From NCBI RefSeq assembly GCF_000002985.6, contig NC_003282.8:9300001-9364000 (forward strand): a DNA stretch of 64,000 bases, read 5' to 3'. The position numbers were made by a program, and so were the translations under genes. The notes under the pieces are model-generated. The model was not told the DNA's origin. It saw only the letters and a list, made by a program, of their open reading frames with translations, and ran no database searches. Source of the DNA: Caenorhabditis elegans. Taxonomy: Eukaryota > Nematoda > Chromadorea > Rhabditida > Rhabditidae. Below, one piece after another: positions 13,149 to 24,470 of this stretch (position 1 is its first letter; every line of letters starts with the position of its first letter).

Positions 13149-14969
13149 GAGACAAAATTTGAATAAAAATGTATTATTATCAAGAAGTTTAAAGCCAATG
13201 AACTTTTGAAACGCTTGAAATCTCTTTTTATTTCAATCCAACCATGTCAGAAACTAAAAAAGGAGGAAAATAGCAAAAACAAAAAAAAATTTAAAAGAAA
13301 TTCGTGATAATTGAAGTTTTAAAAAACAGGTGAATTAGGAAAATCATTCAAACCAAGGAAACTATTTTATTAAACTTTGATTCGTGATTTTATATTGTTC
13401 AAATGATCATATTAAGATTTTTTAGTTGGCATTTAGTCTATAATTTAATCTCAAAAGTAAATAAAAACGGTAAATCTTGGATAATTTAAAATAACCTGCT
13501 CTCCAAAAACTTTAATAATCATGCTTGATCTTTTTGATTTGTGTACGTGAAAACTTCAAACAATTAGAAGAAAACAAAATTCTAATTGCAGGGTTTTTGG
13601 ATTCTCAGATTGTTTTCTGGTTGCAATTGGTATTTAACTCGTTGACTCGTTGAACTGAATAACTGACTTAACTGAATAAGTTGACTCGTTGAACTGAATA
13701 ACCAAGAACATAACCATGGTTTTATGATTTCAAAGATTTCTAGATTTTTTATATAAGTTTAAAAAATGATCTATTTGGTTATGTACATAGATTGAAAATA
13801 AAAATTGTAAATCGAATTATTCATTGATTCGTTTAATTAAACGTATGATGTGAAGAGCCAATACTACCAAAGATTGGGCTTCTAGATTCTTCGTGATGGG
13901 TTACGATCCTCTTCTGCAAATTCATAAATGGAAAATGTTCAAATTGAATCCTGAAACATGTTAAACATACATGTGAATATTCGGAGAATTGTCCAATGTC
14001 GGCTTTACAGTTTGATAATTGGAAGAAATTGTCTTATTACCACTTTAATCAATAAAAGAGCAAACTTTTTGTTATAACACAAAAATTAGCAAATTAGCAA
14101 AAATTGGGCCAAAAGAACGAATTTTACGAATGCTAGCCAAAAATTGGCCGAGTTGTAATCATAACTAACCAATTCTGACTTTATATACCAAGTCTGTAAG
14201 AGTTTTCCTAATTTGTAGAATGTGTTTATAATGCGAAATTTGAATCGCATAGGGAACAGATGAATGGGTGCAAAACTGATAGAGGAAATACGGTAAATTT
14301 TTACCGAACGGACCAGGAAATGTTTTTTTATTTTCAAAAAAAACAATAGGTATGGAACAAATTTGTTGATTCTGCGAAAAAATATTAATTGCGCCTACAG
14401 TACCACTACAGTAACCCAGCAGTATCACTCCGCCAACTCCAACTCAGTATCCCGTCAGAAGAAAGCAACACAGATTTGCTAGAACTACTCGAGCATAAAC
14501 TGAAACTGTGGCCTATCTAATTTTATTTAATTGATAAGTACAATTGTTAATTTCTAGAATGTATGATACTATAAAAAATGCATTTTCAACTCGTTGTAAT
14601 AATCACTATAAGAAGTAGTAAAAAATATGTCCGTAGTAAAAGAGTATTTGCCGATGTACTGGACTATTTTGTATTTTTTTTTGAATCAGAAGCGAAGTGA
14701 ATATTGCCATTCCCAACCCCAGGGAAATAAGTTGTTATCCGATGTTATAGTGACCCAGAGACACTAAATAAGCAGAGAAGAGTTTGTAGAAGAGTGATTT
14801 AGACGAATAAACGGTGATTTCATTTCACTGCTTTATTTTAAACAGATATGAGATTATTTTAGCCCTATTGACGAATGAATAGGGCAATTTGAATGCATTA
14901 AAAACGAATTATGAACACTTATAGACAGAAAAAGTTAATGAGAAGACAGAATAAAACCATTGGTGTAGA

Positions 14970-16107
14970 TTAATTTTGGAGATCAATAAGAAACTCCATA
15001 GCCGCTTGCACATCTCCATTCGCCTGTTCGAGAGCCAACTGAATGAGCTCATCATTTTCAAATCCAAACTCGCGGAGAGTCGCAGCTTGTTGTTCATATC
15101 CTTGCTGCATTGGCTCTTCTTGCTGCTGTTGCGCTGGCTGGACATTGGCGGGAGCTGGAACCCGATTTGCCGGAGGAACTGCAATGTTTGCCAGGGCTGC
15201 TTGGAGAGCCTGAAAAAATTGGCATGGAGAATTTAGTAGAAATATGTATTCAACTATTATTATATTTCAATTATTCTTTTCGAATTATGAGAATCAGTGT
15301 GTCCAAGAAATCTTACATTTTGAAGCAACGCATGAGTAACCGGTTGAGCACCTCCAATTGGTCGCTGAGCTGCAAGCATTCCTGGTCTATTTCTTTCCAC
15401 GTTTGCATAATCAAGGTTTTCGTATCCGTAACGAGATCCTACTGTCGATAGAATATTTTCTACTACTTTCAAGAAATCGGGATTCGTGTACATGAATTGT
15501 CCCCGAATTGGATCATCTTTGAAATCGTTCTGAACGCAATAGGCACGGAATAATGACCAATCACTCAGAACAGATAAAAATTGATTATCATGAACCAGCT
15601 GTGGGTGTTTCTCAAGAAGCGTTGTCATGTGATCTGGAAGTGCAAAGTCGTGGTTGAAACCATGAAGCCGACGATCATTTGGGCGTGTATATGGGGCGGT
15701 ACACTCCTTGAGAGCAATACTGATTCGATTTTTTTGCTCTTCTTCGATGTGGTTCTGAAAATCTTAAAATTAATTTGGGTTTCAAACGGAAAAAAACTGA
15801 CATTTGTTTTAAGCGGTGGAAGCAGCACGACTCTGATTGAATCAGCATCAGTAATCTTTTTTAGGCTCTCTTCATTCAATGCTCTTCCGTTATAAATCAA
15901 ACCTGAAAAGTGATTGATTCGATAATTGAAGAAATAAATATGATCGATAATTGAAGAAATAAACTTACGGAAACGTTCAACGTTTTTTTGGTCTTTGAAT
16001 TCGGAAGTACTTTCTGATAAATGCTTGAAGAATTGGATCTGTCCAGTAGAAATTATCTCTTCGATCGGGACTTCACGGCAGGTGGTTTTTAAATGCAATT
16101 TAACCAT
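14970..16107 (-). CDS. UBL7-like protein with N-terminal UBL and C-terminal UBA domain
   Basis: Minus strand, exons about 16107-15970, 15903-15803, 15755-15316 and 15210-14970. The N-terminal exon (MVKLHLKTTCREVPIEEI) and the following GLIYNGRALNEESL...DADSIRVVL segment form a ubiquitin-like fold. The middle holds a conserved helical region (SDWSLFRAYCVQNDFKDDP, FLKVVENILSTVGSRYGYENLDY). A glutamine/proline-rich linker precedes a C-terminal UBA domain (ATLREFGFENDELIQLALEQANGDVQAAMEFLIDLQ). This order matches human UBL7 and resembles shuttle receptors that bring ubiquitinated cargo to the proteasome. The start is the first ATG of the UBL; a further upstream in-frame extension lacks an ATG. 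It is divergent from rpn-7, 535 bp away. Confidence 0.8.
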
Positions 16108-16642
16108 GTTTCTCAATACAACGGGATGGCGGTTGAAAACTGAATGCGAAACAAATGCTCCGTTTCCTGCGTTCAAACGCTAATAACGAGAGCGCTCGAT
16201 AATGAAAGGATGAATAAAACCGTGCGGCGGAATTGCGAAAGCATGCGCCGCGTATTGCAAACCCTTGTCATCATCCCCGCCCACTTTTATTCGTCCCATT
16301 TTGAATTTTTCCCCCAGTTTTCTTGAATTTTGATACGGTTTTGTCTGTTTATGCACTATGAAATAGATATTTTAACGTAGTTTTCACTGTGCCGCTCACT
16401 GTAATGTAAAATAAGGCACTATTACGAATTTAAAATAGATATCAACGCTTATTTTCAAAAACTAACAAACTAGACACTAAAATTAATACCAAATCTATAT
16501 TTCGATAATTACAGCAAATTTAATGAAAACTAACTAAAATGCTATTTCACGTTTGAAATACCATTGAACAGTTTTATTTCCGTTTTGGCCGCTTTTTAAC
16601 GTTTGCTACAATTTCAAGTGTTCATATTTCATTTTAAGGAGG
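16108..16642. promoter_or_regulatory. Shared divergent promoter of UBL7-like gene and rpn-7
   Basis: The 535-bp gap between two divergent ubiquitin-proteasome genes. It includes a GC-rich stretch (ATCCCCGCCCAC near 16271-16282) overlapping the end of TTGTCAT at 16265-16271. The latter contains TGTCAT, which fits the RTCAT core bound by SKN-1, the worm regulator of proteasome genes. A TTTCATTTTAAG just before the rpn-7 ATG could be a trans-splice acceptor. Function is inferred from position and short motifs only. Confidence 0.45.
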
Positions 16643-17970
16643 ATGACAGAGGCTGCCAAAAAGAGCACGAAGAAACCCGTAGATGATGGAAACTTCGATA
16701 AGGAGGTACGGATCAGTAGTTTTGAAATCATTCAAGTTCAGAGTTTTCAGATCATTTCAAGATGGCCTGATCTTGAGTTATCACAAACCAGATTCATGCT
16801 CAATCATCCCGAAGTAGACAGCAGCGTGAAAGAAGCCAAGCTCGAGAAGCTTCAGGAAACTATCAAAGAATTCGACATGGCGCCATTCTACGAGCTTGTC
16901 TGCGCTGACTTCAAAATTGTCGTAGATGCAACACAATTGGCTGCAATGAAAGCAGCTAATCAGAAAAAGATCGATGAAATCACCGCAGAAGTTGAAGACG
17001 CGGAGAAGAACCTTGGCGAATCTGAAGTGCGTCAGGGATTACTCCGCAAGTTCGAGTACTACTGTCAGATCGGTGACAAAGACAACGCTCTGAAAGCGTA
17101 CACAGCCACCTATGAGAAGACAGTCGGTATGGGATATCGTATTGATGTAGTTTTCGCCATGATTCGTGTTGGACTTTTCTTCCTCGATCATCATCTCATC
17201 AACAAGTTTATCACCAAAGCAAAAGAACTTATGGAGCAAGGAGGAGACTGGGAACGCAAAAATCGCCTTCGATCCTACGAAGCGCTTTACCGAATGTCTG
17301 TTCGTGATTTTGCTGGAGCCGCTGATTTGTTCCTTGAAGCTGTGCCAACATTCGGATCATACGAGCTCATGACATATGAAAACTTGATTCTCTACACTGT
17401 CATCACCACAACCTTTGCTTTGGACAGACCAGACCTTCGTACCAAGGTTATTCGTTGCAATGAAGTTCAAGAACAGCTGACCGGAGGGGGACTCAATGGA
17501 ACATTGATTCCAGTTCGTGAGTATCTCGAATCATACTATGATTGTCACTACGATCGTTTCTTCATTCAGTTGGCCGCTCTTGAAAGCGAGAGAGTAAGTT
17601 ACTAAAACAAATCTTGTATTTTTCACTTATCGTTATATTTCAGTTCAAGTTTGATCGCTATCTATCGCCACACTTCAACTATTACTCTCGTGGAATGCGC
17701 CATCGCGCTTACGAACAATTTTTGACTCCTTACAAGACTGTACGTATCGATATGATGGCCAAGGATTTTGGTGTTTCCCGTGCTTTCATCGACCGCGAAT
17801 TGCACCGTCTGATTGCGACTGGGCAATTGCAATGTCGTATTGATGCTGTTAACGGAGTGATTGAAGTGAATCATCGTGACTCGAAGAATCATCTGTACAA
17901 GGCAGTTATCAAGGATGGAGATATATTGCTCAACCGCATTCAGAAGCTTGCCAGAGTTATCAATGCATAA
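16643..17970 (+). CDS. rpn-7: 26S proteasome lid subunit RPN7 (PSMD6)
   Basis: Preferred exons 16643-16705, 16751-17593 and 17644-17970 give 410 residues (human PSMD6 is about 389). The protein aligns along its length with PSMD6: a helical N-terminal region (DLELSQTRFML, VEDAEKNLGESEVRQGLLRKFEYYCQIGDKDNAL), TPR-like helices (VGMGYRIDVVFAMIRVGLFF, GGDWERKNRLRSYEALYRMSVRDFAGAA) and a C-terminal PCI domain (YKTVRIDMMAKDFGVSRAFIDREL) ending LLNRIQKLARVINA. RPN7 is a scaffold of the lid that joins RPN3 and RPN6 and holds RPN11. The first intron is only 45 nt, a multiple of three with no stop, so retention would add 15 residues without breaking the frame. The spliced form aligns better with PSMD6. 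Confidence 0.95.
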
Positions 17971-18395
17971 CCGAGCCCAGTTCTTCAAACGTGTAAATCC
18001 TTTTATTTTACCCTATTCTTCTTCTCCCGTATTATTTCTTTGCGTTAACTCGCTTTGAATCTCCCCACTTCTTCATCATTTCCGGTTGAATGAATTAATT
18101 TATTACCATCGCTGTATTTTTAAAACTGTATTCACACTTTCTTGGTCAAATACCAATTGTTTTATTATCTTTAAAATGTTTTTACATGTTATTTAATACC
18201 ACTTCTTCACTTCTTCACTTCTTCATTTCTTTATTTCTTTATCCACATCGCTGCGATGTAGATCCGCTGTTTATTTTTCAATCGTTCATAAGTTGATGTT
18301 CCAGGAGCACAGTACGTTGCTCGCAGCGAGTTTTTGAAGAATTTAACGAAGAAAGGAGCCTAAAATATTTATATACAAATTTTTTAACTTTTGGC
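17971..18395. other. Convergent 3' flank, pyrimidine microsatellite
   Basis: Between the convergent 3' ends of rpn-7 and the methyltransferase. It contains imperfect CTTCTTCA/CTTTATTT repeats around 18190-18245 and nothing coding. Confidence 0.5.
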
Positions 18396-19286
18396 CTAGT
18401 TTACTTTCTCTAGTAGCCTATCATATTTTCTCGCTGAATATTTTAAGCCCTCAACTACTTCATCAGTGCAAAACTCGAAATGTTTCTTTACAAAACCGGC
18501 TGCTGTGGCTGTCTCCTGAATCTGTTTTGCCTGTAATCACTAGCTGTATTTATATAAATTTTACAAGTAGACTAACCTCATGGGGATATCGAATGTCCAT
18601 GTAGCAGAAGGCACCACCCGATCGCAAAACTCGTGAGCCCTCTTTGAAAAATAGTTTGTAGTCCGAGTAAAGATGAGCTGCTTCCACATTCAAAACTTAA
18701 TTTCAAGATGTTTTTGGTATTTTTTGATATGATCCTACCAAAATCAAACGAATTATCTGCAAACGGTAAATCTAGTGCATCTCCGTAGACTATGTTATTC
18801 ATATTTCTAGTGACAACTTTATCACAGCCAATGATGCATTTTGTTGGTCCATGCCACCTGTGTTCCATATTTCTCGTTTTAAAAAAAATGCAAGACACTT
18901 ACTTTTCTATCCAATCGAGAGAGTACCCTTGACCACAGCTCACTTCAAGAATTTCAAATTGTTCAAAATAAGGATAATTTGGATGCATTGATAATGCTTT
19001 TTCATAGAGATAAATATGAGCTCGATCCGACTCTGAACATTTAAATTAACAAGGAAACCTCGATTAGTGTTTTCATTTTACCGTATTCATCTAGGTCACC
19101 TAGATCTTCCATGAACATTCTCATTTTTGCGTACTGAGGTGCTGATGATGGCCAGTAGCCCAAATTCATGAAACGAACACCTAACTTTGGTGCTACTATT
19201 CTCATTAATGGATACATTATGAATCTATCAAAAAACCAAAGCCATAACTGTAGTAATAGAGAGGAAATGTGAAGTAGGAGATTCAT
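18396..19286 (-). CDS. Class I SAM-dependent methyltransferase, membrane-anchored
   Basis: Minus strand, start at ATG 19286 (MNLLLHISSLLLQLWLWFFD), giving a hydrophobic anchor at residues 1-19. The body carries FEILEVSCGQGYSLDWI (SAM motif I, E/DxxCGxG), CIIGCDKVV (motif II acidic end), VYGDALDLPFADNSFDF (motif III/post-I, GDAxxLPFxxxSFD) and RVLRSGGAFCYMDIRYP (motif IV). This is the standard Rossmann methyltransferase layout, closest in style to phosphoethanolamine or demethylmenaquinone-type C/N-methyltransferases, but the substrate cannot be given. The CDS ends EKVN then TAG. Its 5' end lies 105 bp from the TMA7 start in divergent orientation, so the two probably share promoter sequence. 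Confidence 0.8.
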
Positions 19287-19391
19287 AGTGAATATGTGTT
19301 TACGAGTAAATGTATTCTTGTACAATTATTGTTCGAAATATAATCTTTGTGAAATTAGCTCTATAAAACTCAATTTCAGCCAATCATCATC

Positions 19392-19966
19392 ATGTCCGGA
19401 CGTCAAGGAGGAAAGGCAAAGCCACTGAAGGCCGCAAAAAAAACGGAGAAGGATCTTTCTGAGGTGAAAATGATGATGATACTAGATATTTTATACTTAT
19501 CATGGGCGTAATATTGCAAAAAAAAACTAATTGATTAATGAGAGAAGAAATCCAATAGATCAGTTTTTCGTTCAATATTGTCACACTTTTGAGCGTAGGT
19601 TGATGAAAACGATAATCTCATATAATTTTTTGAACACTTATCAAGAAATCATGATACTTGGAGGCGCCATGGTTCCGTACACCGAATAGGATTTTAAATT
19701 TTGAATGAGTTGTTAATATAAATAGTCATTTGAAACGGTCATAGTGAGAATTTTTGATCCGAAAAATGTATAATAATTTCATGGTTACAGGAAGACGTCG
19801 AGTTCAAGAAGAAGCAACAAGAGGAAGCCAAAAAGATCAAGGAGATGGCAGCCAAGGCTGGACAACGTGGACCACTTCGTAAGTTATTTGTTAACAGTAA
19901 AATAACATTAAACTATCAACCTGTTTTGCAGTCGGTGGAGGAATCAAGAAATCAGGAAAGAAGTAA
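19392..19966 (+). CDS. TMA7 homologue (translation machinery associated 7, CCDC72)
   Basis: Three exons (19392-19463, 19791-19878, 19932-19966) encode 64 residues beginning MSGRQGGKAKPLKAAKK and ending GPLLGGGIKKSGKK. The lysine-rich N-terminus, the charged helix EDVEFKKKQQEEAKKIKEMA and the GGGIKKSGKK tail are the invariant features of TMA7, a ribosome-associated protein that affects translation in yeast. Length equals that of human TMA7 (64 residues). The first intron is unusually long for this gene (327 bp); I looked for a hosted snoRNA and found no complete C/D pair. Confidence 0.93.
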
Positions 19967-20390
19967 TTGCCTCGGTCAAATATTATGCCATCTCATCCGC
20001 AACCTCTGTTATTAATTCGTCAAATGACTCGTTATTTCATCCATTTCCGTTCCATATTTTACATATTCTTCGTTCCGTTCTGCTCATTCCCTTTTTGATA
20101 ATTTCAACATCACTATATTTCTACGAATGAATTGTTATCTGAGAATATCAATCATAGAAGGCGAAAATATTCATCACTAAAATTGATTTGGAAGACTTTA
20201 GAAACATATACAGGAAAATGAACTGATGGAATGTCGGATGGGACTCTTATGCTACAGAATACAATTATATGGGTGGAAATGAGCACGTCTCTAAAAGCAG
20301 AGACGATTTTAAGGGGGAAATTCGAAAAATTATGGATCGCGAGAGAATCAGGATACGACGATGTGAACAATTGATGCAGATATAGAAGGC
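19967..20390. other. Convergent 3' flank between TMA7 and RNASEK homologues
   Basis: No coding potential supported. An 80-codon minus-strand frame overlaps the 3' side but lacks family similarity. It probably holds both 3' UTRs. Confidence 0.5.
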
Positions 20391-21084
20391 TCAAAAGATT
20401 TGTGCCGTGTTGTATTTATTCTGCCAAAAGACTGCAATAAGAGTAACTGCATAGAGTCCGGCTGCAATCCAACATTGTGTTGCTTTCTCGTTATATTTTG
20501 CGTCGATTACACTGAAAAAAAGTTTAAGGAAATTTTTATTTTATATTTGAAGTAATATTGATCAGCTGTTTTTTCTTTAAAAACTATTTCGAAATTTCTT
20601 TCAGCAACACTGGAAGATATTTACTGATTTTCAATAAAATCAAGCTATTGATGATTTTTTTCAAGTATTTAGCACTTATGAGCAGACTACATGACACTCG
20701 TTTAGAACTATATAAATATTTGTTTGGTGTTTATTGAGATAAGCTTCGTAAACATTTTTATTTTGATGTCGGTAGTATTTTAAGACAAGACTTGAGATTT
20801 TCGAAAACTCATAACAGTTGTATTAAATATTTTAATGTTTTTCTACAATTCAAAATCTCACCTCGATGGAACCTTTCCGTGTCCTTCGAAATGAAGATCT
20901 GGGAAGAGAGTGACGGCTTGAATGTAGAAGAAAACACCGAGAAGGCCCAGGAAAATTACTCCCCACACCGACATGACCATGCTGAAAATATATAAAAGAT
21001 TATAAATTCAATACTGTGGAAATTGTAAACAACGCACCAGAAAGCCGACATTTTTGGTCCCATCAGCGGACAGATTTTGCCCAT
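20391..21084 (-). CDS. Ribonuclease kappa (RNASEK) homologue, V-ATPase-associated
   Basis: Three minus-strand exons (from ATG 21084; middle exon about 20982-20861; last about 20514-20391) encode about 95 residues. The start MGKICPLMGPKMSAF resembles the LCCGPKLAA start of human RNASEK. It is followed by helix 1 MSVWGVIFLGLLGVFFYIQA, a lumenal loop, then ATQCWIAAGLYAVTLIAVFW, matching the CFIAAGLYLLL helix of RNASEK. The family was named for a ribonuclease activity but is best known as a two-helix protein bound to the V-ATPase Vo sector and needed for endosomal acidification and uptake of acid-dependent cargo. The gene lies next to vha-17, in divergent orientation, which fits the V-ATPase link. 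Confidence 0.85.
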
Positions 21085-21806
21085 TTTATCTGAAATTATT
21101 GATATTATATTTTTTAATCAAGAAGGAACACAGAGTTAAAGAATAAAATGTTTCAATCGATGAAATATAATGATAAAAACATAGAAAAGAGCATTTTTAG
21201 TTCAAAACGAATCGATATTTGCAAAAAAGGAGCGAGGAGCGTAAAATTGGTTTTTGGTCGTGACGCACATTACGCAACTAATTTCGCAACACGCACTACT
21301 TTTCAGAATGAAAAAATTCAAGATAAATTTATAATTTTCTCTATTTTTTTGCTCAATGTTAATTTTTATTTCAAAATATTTGTTCAAAAAACTGTTGAGT
21401 AATGGACGGAAGTTTTGACATGAATAGGGCCGCGAGACAAGAGAACAAGAATCGATTTTCGGCCGCAGCAGTGTCAGCAGGGTTTCGTTTATTGATCTCC
21501 GGCCGCATCACTGCAACGACTAGTTTTACCTCCTGTTTTGCTCATTTTTTAAGGATTTAAAAATATGTTTTTTTGAATTAAAAAATTCAATTTCAACTAA
21601 ATAGTTTTCCTTCACAACTTTTGAATCTGAACGAGTGGTTTTATTACTTTTAATACTACTAGGAACATTTTTTAAAGATAAAATTAGAAAAAAAAAACAA
21701 AAACTATTTATGTATATTTTTTCCCATTTGTTCGAATCTTATTATTCTTCAATTATCCAATTTCAAACGTTACATAATGTGCAATTTTTCATATTTTCAG
21801 CTTCAA
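21085..21806. other. Divergent upstream region of RNASEK homologue and vha-17
   Basis: 722 bp between two divergent genes tied to the V-ATPase. A strong TTTTTCATATTTTCAG acceptor at 21785-21800, six bases before the vha-17 ATG, is probably an SL1 trans-splice site or the end of a 5' UTR intron. A GC-rich patch lies near 21430-21510. No coding evidence. Confidence 0.5.
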
Positions 21807-22238
21807 ATGGGTATTCTCATTCCACTCGTCTCGGTTTCCGCCTTCTGGGCTATCATTGGATTCGGAGGACCATGGATTGTACCAAAGGGACCAAACAGAG
21901 GTATTTATTTACAATTTTATTTCACGATTTCACTGAATACAATTTCAGGAATCATCCAATTGATGATTATTATGACTGCTGTTTGCTGCTGGATGTTCTG
22001 GATCATGGTGAGTTTTTCAAATAACTTTAAAACTACGTTAATGAAATATCTTGGCGTTTCAATAAAACCGAATTCTTATAATAGATTTGAAAAAAAAACA
22101 TCTGCCCTAAATAATTTTTGAAAAATTCAGGTGTTCCTTCATCAATTGAACCCACTGATCGGCCCACAAATCAATGTAAAAACAATTCGCTGGATTTCTG
22201 AAAAATGGGGAGACGCACCAAACGTAATCAACAACTAG
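21807..22238 (+). CDS. vha-17: V-ATPase Vo subunit e (VMA9/ATP6V0E)
   Basis: Exons 21807-21900, 21949-22007 and 22131-22238 encode 86 residues: MGILIPLVSVSAFWAIIGFG (helix 1), a loop with PWIVPKGPNRG, then IIQLMIIMTAVCCWMFWIMVFLHQLNPLIGP (helix 2 and the LNPLIGP motif shared with ATP6V0E1). This small two-helix subunit is part of the proton-conducting Vo membrane sector. The PKGPN loop and LNPLIGP motif are diagnostic. In C. elegans the gene is vha-17/fus-1, known for excretory and epidermal roles (knowledge, not sequence). It follows a good trans-splice-like acceptor. Confidence 0.95.
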
Positions 22239-22525
22239 ACCGCTGATTTTTTCTCCTGAAAAATGTTTCATCTGATTCGCCCCTTTTATTTCTCTCCCAC
22301 TATTTTCATGTGATATTCGTTTCCTTCCTCCTCTTGAACTTTCACGAAAGCGTGAAATTAATCATAAAATCTTGAATTTTTAGTCGCCAACAGACATTCC
22401 TCACGCTCTCTCCCTGTTTTTCCAGCTCCTTTCTCTTACATTTTTACACTCTTTAAATAACTGAAATTGTACAGATCAGAAGTCAAATATAGCAACATTG
22501 TTTATCAATTATAAAAAGTTTAACT
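22239..22525. other. Convergent 3' UTR region
   Basis: Short gap between the stop codons of vha-17 and the minus-strand DUF19 gene. It has a GAAAGCGTGAAA near-palindrome around 22340-22355 and nothing else of note. Confidence 0.4.
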
Positions 22526-24075
22526 CTAGACTCCTCGATATTGTGTGTCGATGAAGCATTGCTTCTCACAACGGGCAAATTGTGGAAGAGAATACTGACG
22601 GAAAGACTCGCATCCATAATATTTCAGCTCATCTGGACATCCTTGGAGTATTGATGCTTTCGAAAAACAATCCATTCCAGTTTGAACATAGTTGCAACCC
22701 TTCAAATGGTTATTTATGCTTGAAAAAGTTTTAGGCGCGCTCTCGCCACGAACCAAAATTTTTTGGAAGGAAGGCGGCAAAAAATATATGCGCCTTTAAG
22801 GAATACAGTAACCCAGTTCTCGATGTTCAGCAAGAAAAAATTGGTTACTGTACTTATTAAAGGCACATCTCCGATTTGAAAATAATTAGTTCGTGGTGAG
22901 ATCGAATAGTGTGTTGGTATCAATAAGTTCACACTTATTAGTTGAACTCTATGCTTTTCTGTGTTAACCTTTGTTTTTGATTTACAAAACAAAAGTTTTA
23001 AGAATTTTAGTTTTCTCACCTTCTTCGGATCTTCTTGAGCATTGAGCACGAAATCAGTAATACATCCGTACATTGTTGCATTCTTTCCATTGTAGATTCG
23101 CTGCATACACGACCAATTGTCAGAAGCCACTGAAAATATAAATATTTCAGAAGTGTACAATTCTTTCTGGAACTTACGATAAAAACCAGCTCCACATTGA
23201 TACTGTAGCATACTCATCAAGAAACCATATGAATATGCTTGGTTTGGAGCATTTGAATGATTCAAGAGATATCCTATGTCAAAACATTCAAAAGTCGTTG
23301 TTGATGCATCGGCAAGACACTGAACCATTGAATTATATGAACTGAAGTTGAAATTTATTATGATCAGTGAAATCGAAGATTTTATAAATCCTCGCAATAA
23401 TTTTGTATTTTATTTTTGTCTGATAAATCATTCACTTCTACAAACTAGAAATTCCCCGGTGTACATAAAACGCCTCTCCGTTTTTTGCTCAGGAAAAGCG
23501 CCCGATGCACTATGATGCGCAGAAAAAGAGTAAGTAGAGGCTGCTCGTAGAGCTACGGAAAAGGCGAATGAGAGACCCTCCCATCAGCCCACCCGGTTTA
23601 AAATCTTTCACTTTTTGAGCCGAACAATAAATCAAAACAAATTTTTAAAACCTGTAATTCTTTGTCTCTACCAAAATTAGCTCTCTTTGATACAATAGTC
23701 CTCTGGTAATCATCTGGAGTGTAACAACTTACAACAAAACCCTTGTTGACTTTACTTACTTGCAAACAGCATTCAATCCTCTAACACCACCAGTTCCACC
23801 ATTTATGTAGATATCTTGAATTTGAAGTGTGAGACCAAGAGGGTTCAACCTAGAATCAAAAAAAAATTAAGATTAATTCGCGTTCAACTAACCAATTAAA
23901 AACTCTATCGATTCCCAATTTATCTGCAAATTTGTCCTGGCAGGCAACGAACTTTGTAGTGTCACACGAGGCGTTTGCCAATGATGTACCTCGAATTTAT
24001 GGATTGTTTTGAAAATATATTTATAGACTTACCAATGGCTGTTAGGATTAATAGCTTTTTCATATTCAGTGTCAT
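22526..24075 (-). CDS. Secreted DUF19 (T20D4.11-like) cysteine-rich protein
   Basis: Minus strand, first exon at ATG 24075 (MTLNMKKLLILTAIGTSLANASC), a clear signal peptide. Six or so exons follow with regularly spaced cysteines: CDTTKFVACQDKF, LNAVCK, SMVQCLADAST..FECFDIGY, LQYQCGAGFY, WSCMQRIY..MYGCITDF, GCNYVQTGMDCFSKA, CPDELKYYGCESFRQ, FARCEKQCFIDTQ. This is the even-cysteine pattern of the nematode DUF19/T20D4.11-like family. Function is unknown; the protein is probably secreted and disulfide-bonded. The 3' half includes an intron (about 22700-23015) carrying a small palindromic repeat, and a larger intron (about 23340-23757) with repeat-like GC-rich sequence. A paralogous gene sits at 29113-30852. 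Confidence 0.8.
22786..22868. repeat. Small palindromic repeat in an intron
   Basis: ATGCGCCTTTAAGGAATACAG on the left and its near-complement CTGTACTTATTAAAGGCACAT on the right form imperfect arms around a short spacer. The same core (GCGCCTTTAA, GAGTACTGTA) recurs at about 34924-35193, 49444-49778 and 60110-60250, so this is one member of a dispersed family. Confidence 0.6.
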
Positions 24076-24470
24076 AATTTTCGTTTAGAAAGTATACCAC
24101 TCCTCACAGTTCAGTAAAAATTTAATTCAATTCAACGAGATTATCAATTTTCTCGGCGTCTCTCTAAACTCTCTAGTCTCTATTAATTATTGATAAGAGT
24201 TGGCAAAGAGTAATCGGATTTATTAGTTCAACAGTTTTAGAACATAAAGGACATATATTTCTGAAATGTAAACTTTATTTTTTCGAGAGGACGCCTCAAA
24301 TGGGATGAAAAATGTATAACAAATAACTTTTAAAAAATTTAACAAAATATTAGAAATTACGAGAGTTGAAATATTATTTCCGTGACCGCTAGAATCGAAA
24401 GGTCAATCGTCTATATTTAAAGGAGATTTCTGGCAGTTTAAATTTATTTCGCTGACAACGAAATTAAAAT

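Larger units (their letters stand above)
11139..14969. other. Gene-poor 3.8 kb interval
   Basis: AT-rich sequence with no supportable coding gene on either strand. It holds a short perfect hairpin (11299-11327), a PIF/Harbinger-type MITE (12996-13145), and a 23-bp direct duplication (GTTGACTCGTTGAACTGAAT plus AAC) within about 13639-13702. Two overlapping minus-strand open frames at 14086-14428 look like chance. It separates the worm-family genes on the left from the housekeeping block on the right. Confidence 0.5.

Noticed and set aside
14086-14428. Two overlapping minus-strand open frames of 86-87 codons
   Set aside because: Mutually overlapping, low-complexity AT-rich composition, no recognisable domain.
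18190-18245. CTTCTTCA repeats as a possible tandem array or CRISPR-like structure
   Set aside because: Simple pyrimidine microsatellite without unique spacers; nuclear nematode DNA.
19464-19790. Possible intron-hosted C/D snoRNA in TMA7 (ATGATGA near 19470, TTGATGA near 19600)
   Set aside because: No CTGA box D at a suitable distance and no terminal stem.
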